Of a DNA stretch of 11,526 nt, positions 6,726 through 11,526 are shown one piece after another. The stretch is from assembly GCA_026387515.1 (NCBI GenBank), contig JAPLLP010000269.1, forward strand, positions 1 through 11,526. The letters are read 5' to 3'. This stretch comes from Candidatus Omnitrophota bacterium. Lineage in GTDB: Bacteria > Omnitrophota > Koll11 > Gygaellales > Profunditerraquicolaceae. The notes below the pieces were generated by a model that saw only the letters and a program-made list of their open reading frames with translations, made no database searches and had not been told where the DNA came from. How positions within the stretch are numbered: the stretch's first letter is position 1; each line of letters begins with the position of its first letter. The position numbers and the translations under genes are program-made.

Positions 6726-8417
6726 CTACCTGAAAAAAATATCTTTTACTTCAAGGATCACCGAAAGCTCTTCCCGCCAATTATCTATTTTCAAGGTATA
6801 AACAAGATCAAATGAGCCTGCCGCAAGCAGGCTATCTTTAAGAATACCCTTGCCAAATCCTATTGCCGGATAACTAATGATTCCGTCAGTTACCCGGAAC
6901 TTCAAGGTATCCCTGCTTAAAACCTGCGGCTCTCCCTTTAATTTTAGGCCCCTGGTAAAAAATGACGGTTCGGGATTAGCCGTGCCAAACGGCTCTAAGG
7001 TTTCCAATTCCTCGGCCAAAGGTATCCCTATATCGCTTAGACTAAGCTCCATATCCACCTCTAATGCCGGCAATAGGTCTTCCAATACCAGCTTCTCATC
7101 AGCCAGGATATTAATCCTATCTCTCAAAAGGCCTATATTCTGACGGGATACGGTCAGGCCTACGGCATGCGCATGCCCTCCAAAATTATGCAGTAGCCCT
7201 TCGCATTCAAGCAGCGCCTGAAAAAGATGAAAATTCTTGATGGAGCGTCCGGAGCCTTTACATAAACCATCTGTCTTAGATATCAAGATGGTGGGCCGGT
7301 AAAACCTGTCTGCCAATTTCGAGGCCACGATACCCAAAACCCCCTGATGCCAGTCCTCACCGGCCAGGACAATGACTTTTTGTTTCTTGAAATCTACCTC
7401 CTGCTCGATCAAACTTAACGCCTCCATTAAAATCTTAGCCTCTACCTTCTGACGCTGCCGGTTATGCCCTTCGATAATACCGGCCAGCTCATCCGCCTCT
7501 TTGGGATCATTGCTTAATAATAAAAGCAAAGAGGTCTCTGCGGTATCCATGCGACCGCTTGAGTTTATGCGCGGTCCGAGGATGAATGAGACGAAAGTAG
7601 AATTAATTTTCTTGGTTTTTAAACGGCTGGCCTTAATCAGCGCCTCCAGGCCCGGACGCCTGGTGCGGGAAAGGCTCTCTAACCCAAACTTTGCGATGAT
7701 CCGGTTCTCTCCCACCAGCGGCACAACGTCGGCGATAGTCCCCAGAGCTGCCAGATCAAGGTCTTCCTCCGGTTTTCTTTCGCCTAACGCCTGGGCCAGC
7801 TTATAAGCCACCCCTACCCCGGCTAGATCCCGATAAGGATAGCCTGAATCCTTTACCTTAGGGTTAATTATGCTTGATGCAGATGAAAGCTCATGCGTAG
7901 ACGACTCATGATGATCAGTAATAATTACTTCAATGCCGAGGCTTCTTAATTCTTTAATCTGGGAGAGGCTGTTTGTTCCGCAATCACAAGTGATGAGTAA
8001 TTTTATGCCTTTTTCTTTGGCAAAATGCGCAATCTCTTTGGTAAGGCCGTAACCTTCTTTAATGCGATGAGGCAGATAATGCTCTGCCTTTATTCCTTTT
8101 TTTCCCAGGGCGCCTTTAAGTAAGGCCAAGGCGGTCAGGCCATCGACGTCATAATCGCTAAAAACCAGGACCTTGTCTTTTCTCTCCTGGGCATTACGGA
8201 TAATCTTGACCGCATGGTCCATCTGATGAAAAGAAAACGGGTTGGCGAGATCCGCCAATCTCGGATGCAGGAATTTTTGCGCGTCGCCGGGAGTTTTGAT
8301 CCCGCGATTAACCAATACCTGGGCCAAGATTTCCGATATCCCTAACTCTTGGGAGATGGTTTTTTGCAGATGCGGATGGGACGATACCCCGACTTTTATA
8401 ATTTTGTGAGGATGCAT
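6726..8417 (-). CDS. recJ: Single-stranded-DNA-specific 5'-3' exonuclease RecJ
   Basis: A DHH-superfamily exonuclease of 563 residues, the usual RecJ length, acting in recombination and mismatch/base-excision repair. Mn2+-binding motifs are visible: DYDVDG at 88-93, CDCG in LLITCDCGTN (~145), and DHH at 168-170 (ITDHHE). ALGTIADVVPL follows. The DHHA1 domain has DWHQGVLGIVASKL and the nucleotide-contacting GGHAHAVG (413-420). The C-terminal part (EPFGTANPEPSF onward) is the OB-fold that grips single-stranded DNA. No key residue is missing. It starts 9 nt after the argS stop with no visible Shine-Dalgarno, so translation probably depends on coupling to argS. It converges on rpmB. RecJ with an AddAB-type nuclease nearby gives this genome two end-processing enzymes side by side. 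Confidence 0.95.
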   Translation of the reverse strand: MHPHKIIKVGVSSHPHLQKTISQELGISEILAQVLVNRGIKTPGDAQKFLHPRLADLANPFSFHQMDHAVKIIRNAQERKDKVLVFSDYDVDGLTALALLKGALGKKGIKAEHYLPHRIKEGYGLTKEIAHFAKEKGIKLLITCDCGTNSLSQIKELRSLGIEVIITDHHESSTHELSSASSIINPKVKDSGYPYRDLAGVGVAYKLAQALGERKPEEDLDLAALGTIADVVPLVGENRIIAKFGLESLSRTRRPGLEALIKASRLKTKKINSTFVSFILGPRINSSGRMDTAETSLLLLLSNDPKEADELAGIIEGHNRQRQKVEAKILMEALSLIEQEVDFKKQKVIVLAGEDWHQGVLGIVASKLADRFYRPTILISKTDGLCKGSGRSIKNFHLFQALLECEGLLHNFGGHAHAVGLTVSRQNIGLLRDRINILADEKLVLEDLLPALEVDMELSLSDIGIPLAEELETLEPFGTANPEPSFFTRGLKLKGEPQVLSRDTLKFRVTDGIISYPAIGFGKGILKDSLLAAGSFDLVYTLKIDNWREELSVILEVKDIFFR

Positions 8418-8426
8418 GGAAAGAAT

Positions 8427-10067
8427 CTACATTGTATCCGGGTGGGTAATACCCAGCAACTCCAGGCCTGTACCCAGGACCGTCTGCGCCGCCTGAATAA
8501 GCGCAAGGCGAGCCAAGGTCAATTGATTATCCTGGCCTAAAACGCGATGCTGATCGTAGAATTTATGAAAGGTCTCTGCGAGTCCCTGTAAATACACACT
8601 AATCATGTAAGGGTCTTCGGTGATCACGCAGATATTCAAGACGGCATTAAACTGCCAGATCTTTTTGATCAGGTCCAGTTCCTCTTTCTCTTTAAGCACG
8701 CGCACATCCAGCTCATCGGGTTTAAGTGTCGAGGAACTGCTACGCAGGATGCTGGCAATACGGGCGTAGGCATACTGGCAATAATAGACCGGATTTTCCG
8801 AGGTCTCTTTTTTGGCTACCTCCAGGTCAAAATCCAGGTGGCTTGAGGTACGGCGCATAAGGAAAAAGAATCTTGCCGCATCCTTACCCACCTCATCCAA
8901 TACCTCTCTTAAAGTGATATACTGGCCGCGGCGAGTGGACATAAGAACCGGTTTACCGCCTCTGGATATGGTAGCCAGCTGCACGATGATGATAGAAATA
9001 GAGCTGGCATCATACCCCAGGGCCTGGACTGCCGCCTTGAGCCGGTTAATATAACCGTGATGATCCGGACCCCACAGGTTGATTATTTTCTTAAATCCGC
9101 GCCGGTATTTATCCCGGTGATAGGCGATGTCCGGAGCTAAGTAGGTATAAGAACCGTCGCTTTTGATCACCACCCGGTCTTTATCATCGCCGAATTGGGT
9201 AGAGCGAAACCATAGGGCCCCGTCTTCTTCAAATAAAAAGCCCTTCTCTTTCAAAAAGGCAAAAGCCTCATCTATCTTTCCGCTCTCCCTTAAGCTTCTC
9301 TGGCTATACCAGCTATCAAATTTGACCCCGAAATCCTCCAACTCCTGCTTGATGATCTCTAAGATATACTCCGCGGCAAAATCACCCCAGTCTTTACCTT
9401 CGGGCTTTTTTACCTTGGCGTCCTTGGCAATCGTGTATATGTATTCTCCCTGATAATGGTCTTCCGGAAATTCGACCTTGGCGCCTTCAAGCTCCTGTAA
9501 ACGCAGCTGGACTGAGCGGCCCAGGATATTGATCTGGTTACCCTCGTCATTAAGATAGTATTCGCGCTCCACCTTAAACCCGGTGAATTCCAAGACATTA
9601 GCCAGGCAATCGCCCACTGCCGCCTGGCGGGCATGGGCCACCGAAAGGGCGCCGGTAGGATTGGCGCTGACAAATTCGATAAGCACCGGGGTCTTTTTAC
9701 CCAGATCAAGCCTCAGGGCATCCCGCCCCTTAACAATCAAATCGTTGAGCTGATCATAAAAAAATCTATCTGCCAGATAAAAATTGATAAAACCAGCCCC
9801 CTCAAGCTTGATATCCTTAATATAAATATCAAGCTCTTTGGATTTGACTTTATTCTGCATAATCGGGATAAGGCTTGAGGCTATCTGGGCAGGAGACTTT
9901 TTAAATATCCTGCTCATGCGCATGGCGACATTCGTAGCCAATTCCCCGAAACGGGTATCAGTGGGAAAATCCAGATACACACCGGCATTAAGCTCCAGGT
10001 TACTATCAAGCTCTTTGAGGGAATCCTGAATCAAATCTTTTAATTCTGTGGCCAGATCCTGTTTCAT
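8427..10067 (-). CDS. argS: Arginine--tRNA ligase
   Basis: A class I aminoacyl-tRNA synthetase of 546 residues that charges tRNA-Arg. Visible parts: the N-terminal additional domain (residues ~1-115); the catalytic signature in VSANPTGALSVAHARQA; the WGPDHHGYI block; the second catalytic loop LMSTRRGQ (M376-S377-T378-R379), standing in for KMSKR; and DEVGKDAARFFFLMR. The C-terminal DALR-type anticodon-binding domain begins at NPVYYCQYAYARI and ends in the typical LGITHPDTM. The HIGH signature is unusual: it reads S142-V-A-H145 instead of H-[IV]-G-H. Given the otherwise intact protein this is probably a lineage variant, not inactivation. The gene starts 14 nt after the rsfS stop. No Shine-Dalgarno is apparent (CTCCAAAAAAAAT precedes the ATG), suggesting coupling with rsfS. 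Confidence 0.95.
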   Translation of the reverse strand: MKQDLATELKDLIQDSLKELDSNLELNAGVYLDFPTDTRFGELATNVAMRMSRIFKKSPAQIASSLIPIMQNKVKSKELDIYIKDIKLEGAGFINFYLADRFFYDQLNDLIVKGRDALRLDLGKKTPVLIEFVSANPTGALSVAHARQAAVGDCLANVLEFTGFKVEREYYLNDEGNQINILGRSVQLRLQELEGAKVEFPEDHYQGEYIYTIAKDAKVKKPEGKDWGDFAAEYILEIIKQELEDFGVKFDSWYSQRSLRESGKIDEAFAFLKEKGFLFEEDGALWFRSTQFGDDKDRVVIKSDGSYTYLAPDIAYHRDKYRRGFKKIINLWGPDHHGYINRLKAAVQALGYDASSISIIIVQLATISRGGKPVLMSTRRGQYITLREVLDEVGKDAARFFFLMRRTSSHLDFDLEVAKKETSENPVYYCQYAYARIASILRSSSSTLKPDELDVRVLKEKEELDLIKKIWQFNAVLNICVITEDPYMISVYLQGLAETFHKFYDQHRVLGQDNQLTLARLALIQAAQTVLGTGLELLGITHPDTM

Positions 10068-10081
10068 ATTTTTTTTGGAGT

Positions 10082-10450
10082 CTAGCGGGCAGGAGATTTT
10101 TTGCGGGTAGAAACACGCACCTTTTTTGCGTCCTGCCAGAGCCGCTCGAGAGAATAGTATTCCCGAATAGGCTTATAAAAGATATGTACTATGACACTTC
10201 TAAAATCAAGCACAATCCAGCCTGATTTATCCTCGGCAGGGATCCGGGAGAGGGGTTTTAAATTTAACCTGCTTAAATCATCCTGCACTGCTTCGGCAAT
10301 AGCATTGGTCTGCCGAAGAGATTGAGCGCTCAGGATAACAAAATAATCGCAAAATGCAGCTAAACTCCTAAGGTCCAGGATGCGCACATCCTCGGCTTTC
10401 TTAGACTTAGCGACGCTTGCGACACGTAGGGCTAGTTTTCTACTTTCTAT
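10082..10450 (-). CDS. rsfS: Ribosomal silencing factor RsfS (apparent ATA start)
   Basis: RsfS/Iojap family (DUF143). It binds uL14 on the 50S subunit and blocks subunit joining when nutrients are short. Core motifs are present: LDLRSLAAFCDYFVILS, SLRQTNAIAEAV, GWIVLDFRSVIVHIFY and EYYSLERLW. The first ordinary start codon (GTG, 10387) would cut off the conserved N-terminal helix. Upstream in frame the translation reads ESRKLALRVASVAKSKKAED, classic for this family. No ATG, GTG or TTG occurs between the in-frame stop (10463-10465) and GTG 10387. An ATA at 10448-10450 stands just where the initiator Met is expected, with AAGAGG 6 nt upstream, so I placed the start there (122 aa, normal length). 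The codon could instead be an ATG mutated or mis-sequenced to ATA. It heads the rsfS-argS-recJ cluster. Confidence 0.8.
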   Translation of the reverse strand: MESRKLALRVASVAKSKKAEDVRILDLRSLAAFCDYFVILSAQSLRQTNAIAEAVQDDLSRLNLKPLSRIPAEDKSGWIVLDFRSVIVHIFYKPIREYYSLERLWQDAKKVRVSTRKKSPAR

Positions 10451-10464
10451 TTTTCGCCTCTTTT

Positions 10465-10522
10465 AAAAAACAAAGGACGATTCTTTAACCAAAATCGAAA
10501 CAACTTAGAGAGAACCGTCCCC
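10465..10522 (-). terminator. Intrinsic terminator between the zinc-ribbon gene and rsfS
   Basis: On the minus strand GGACGGTTCT (10520-10511) pairs with AGAATCGTCC (10484-10475) across a 26-nt loop. All ten positions pair, one of them G-U, and TTTGTTTTTT follows. This fits a Rho-independent terminator for the upstream gene, although the loop is long. The GGGGACGGTTCT arm also resembles palindromic REP-like repeats I have seen in other genomes, so a mobile-repeat origin is possible. No good promoter is visible between this site and rsfS, so the rsfS operon may rely on read-through. Confidence 0.55.
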
Positions 10523-10538
10523 TATTTCCACGAATGGA

Positions 10539-10688
10539 TTATTTTTTACCTAAGATTTTATACATGCCGGTACCGCAATCGGGACATTTGCCTTTTGCTG
10601 CCAGGCGGCCGTTCTTCATAGTTACCTGCTGCTCATCCTTCATGTCTTTCTTGCTTTTACATTTCACGCAATAACCCTGTTCAGCCAT
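10539..10688 (-). CDS. DUF5679-type zinc-ribbon small protein
   Basis: A 49-residue protein with one zinc ribbon. C7/C10 lie in YCVKCKSKKDM, and C35/C38 lie in GKCPDCGTGMYKI. Between them is the conserved-looking core VTMKNGRLAAKG. This matches small DUF5679-type proteins, whose fold resembles the zinc fingers at the end of topoisomerase I; the cellular role is unknown. The start is fixed by AAGGAGG (10696-10702), 7 nt before ATG 10688 and the best Shine-Dalgarno in the window. An in-frame extension to 10757 would read through the leader hairpins and is not supported. It has its own consensus promoter, an elaborate leader and a downstream hairpin, so it is probably monocistronic and well expressed. 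Confidence 0.8.
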   Translation of the reverse strand: MAEQGYCVKCKSKKDMKDEQQVTMKNGRLAAKGKCPDCGTGMYKILGKK

Positions 10689-10700
10689 TTTGAATCCTCC

Positions 10701-10796
10701 TTCGCAGTAGCGAATGCCGGCCAATCCGATATGGCCGGGCATTGCAGTAATGAACAAAAACCCATCCGATAGGATTGGGGGTAACGCAGTAACGAA
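10701..10796 (-). promoter_or_regulatory. Structured 5' leader with degenerate ~40-nt repeats
   Basis: On the plus strand GCAGTA is repeated at 10704, 10744 and 10786 within GCAGTA[GA][CT]GAA. ATCCGATA recurs at 10724 and 10764, giving a period of about 40 nt. Three hairpins fall in the leader. TTCGC/GCGAA (10701-10714) touches the Shine-Dalgarno. A long stem (10713-10723 with 10732-10743, one bulge) is topped by the ATCCGATA loop. A third (10761-10779) is terminator-like. The element may be a cis-regulatory RNA or a small inserted palindromic repeat. I do not recognise it as a known riboswitch. Confidence 0.5.
10756..10780 (-). terminator. Terminator-like hairpin in the leader (attenuator candidate)
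   Basis: On the minus strand CCCAATCC (10779-10772), a 4-nt loop and GGATGGG (10767-10761) pair over 7 bp with one bulged A, followed by TTTTTG (10760-10755). It lies ~30-50 nt after the predicted start of the zinc-ribbon transcript. It could therefore act as an attenuator, or serve as the terminator of the upstream CBS-domain gene. Confidence 0.45.
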
Positions 10797-10814
10797 CTCA
10801 CCTCTATTATTTCA

Positions 10815-10842
10815 ATTATATCACGGCGCAAGGGACTGTCAA
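10815..10842 (-). promoter_or_regulatory. Consensus sigma-70 promoter of the zinc-ribbon gene
   Basis: On the minus strand a perfect TTGACA (10842-10837) is followed after 16 nt by a perfect TATAAT (10820-10815). Transcription is expected from about 10808, giving a ~120-nt leader before ATG 10688. The -35 box directly abuts the stop codon of the upstream CBS-domain gene (10843-10845). Confidence 0.8.
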
Positions 10843-11526
10843 TTATTTCTTACTGCCGTTGGAATGCAGCGTATACTTCTCCTCTATCTCACCGACAATC
10901 TCTTCAACCAGGTCTTCAAGCGTAACCAGGCCCAGGGTTTTTCCGGTCCCGTCCGTAATAATAGCCATCTGGATCTTATCAGACTGGAATTTCTTCAAGA
11001 GCTCATTTACGCGCATCGAGCCCGGGACATAATAAGCATCATGCACCAGGTCATTCGGCAGGAATAACCCCTTCTCTCTAAGTATATAGAGAAGATCGTG
11101 CGAATAGATAACGCCGATGACCGCATCGGGAGAATCCTTGTACACCGGTAACCGCGCGTGCCCTTTCTCCAGGAAAGTATTCAACAGTTCTTCAGGGCTG
11201 ATATTGATATCTACCGCGACCATCTTGTCCTTGGGCACCATAACCTCAGAAAGGCGCGTATCGCCGAATTCAAAGATCCGGTGCAGCATTTTTCTCTCTT
11301 CGTCGCTTAAAACCCCTTCCTCCTTGCCCACTTCGATCATCAAACGCAACTCTTCTTCAGTAATAAGAGGCGACCTTTTGGAAGGGCCTACACCGAAGAT
11401 ATGTAGAATAAAATTGCTCACACTGGTAAAGATACGGATAACCGGATTAAAAAAAGTAACCAGGACATCCATGATCGGAGCGGTGAACACAGCCACCTTC
11501 TCCGGATGCTTGGTAGCCAGGATCTT
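10843..11526 (-). CDS. CorC/HlyC-like CBS-pair membrane protein, 5' end off window
   Basis: The visible 227 residues are the C-terminal part of a DUF21 (CNNM-type) plus CBS-pair protein, a family linked to Mg2+/Co2+ transport. The frame is open to the window edge and already in the family pattern there (KILATKHPEKVAVFTAPIM), so the GTG at 11496 is not the real start and most of the DUF21 membrane domain is missing. A hydrophobic segment (VAVFTAPIMDVLVTFFNPV...FILHIFGV) is followed by the linker TEEELRLMIEVGKEEGVLSDEE. CBS1 spans EVMVPKDKMVAVD to GVIYSHDLLYIL, and CBS2 spans VHDAYYVPGSMRVNELL to GLVTLEDLVEEIVGEIEEKY. The protein ends about 10 residues after CBS2. The C-terminal CorC_HlyC domain common in these proteins is absent. 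Confidence 0.85.
   Translation of the reverse strand, partial: KILATKHPEKVAVFTAPIMDVLVTFFNPVIRIFTSVSNFILHIFGVGPSKRSPLITEEELRLMIEVGKEEGVLSDEERKMLHRIFEFGDTRLSEVMVPKDKMVAVDINISPEELLNTFLEKGHARLPVYKDSPDAVIGVIYSHDLLYILREKGLFLPNDLVHDAYYVPGSMRVNELLKKFQSDKIQMAIITDGTGKTLGLVTLEDLVEEIVGEIEEKYTLHSNGSKK

Noticed and set aside
10689..10757. Extended N-terminus of the zinc-ribbon protein starting at 10757
   Set aside because: It would translate through the leader hairpins and the strong Shine-Dalgarno at 10696-10702, which clearly serves ATG 10688.
10701..10796. CRISPR array
   Set aside because: The repeats are short, degenerate and self-complementary, with related spacers and only two to three copies, and no cas gene is near.

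Overview
The window reads as an ordinary chromosomal segment of a moderate-GC bacterium with standard genetic code, and nearly all genes lie on the minus strand. Housekeeping functions dominate: translation, ribosome hibernation and rescue, and recombinational repair. I see no transposase, phage or CRISPR gene. The protein style suggests an uncultured lineage of the Omnitrophota/PVC neighbourhood. The hints are an ArgRS with an SVAH-type signature, a zinc-ribbon bL28 and a short CorC-like protein. This placement is inference, at low to moderate confidence.

Layout from right to left, in the direction of minus-strand transcription. A 5'-truncated CBS-domain membrane protein (10843-11526) is followed by a consensus sigma-70 promoter (10815-10842). 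Next comes a structured, repeat-rich leader and a 49-residue DUF5679-type zinc ribbon (10539-10688). A terminator-like hairpin separates this from a tight rsfS-argS-recJ cluster (10450 to 6726). recJ converges on the plus-strand gene rpmB (6496-6723), with only 2 bp between their stop codons. Left of rpmB lies a compact divergent promoter region in which rpmB(+) and addA(-) share overlapping -35 boxes. The addA-addB-arfB-like cluster (6359 to 97) follows. The left edge carries another strong minus-strand promoter, reading into a hairpin and out of the window.

Functional logic: RsfS, ArgRS, bL28 and the GGQ protein all act on the ribosome or tRNA, while RecJ and AddA/AddB handle DNA ends and recombination. 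The two groups are interleaved and translationally close-packed.

The most notable observations are as follows. (1) addA is broken near 5265: the reading frame changes and the segment that should carry Walker B (helicase motif II, DExx) is absent, while everything on both sides looks intact. (2) addA appears to be transcribed leaderless from a promoter whose -35 box overlaps that of rpmB. (3) rsfS has no ATG, GTG or TTG codon at its homology-supported start; an ATA with a well-spaced Shine-Dalgarno sits exactly where Met is expected. (4) The leader before the zinc-ribbon gene is built from degenerate ~40-nt repeats folding into three hairpins, one of them terminator-like. (5) The only good recJ terminator lies beyond rpmB, so the recJ mRNA tail would be antisense to all of rpmB. 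I did not find a convincing new multi-gene system here.
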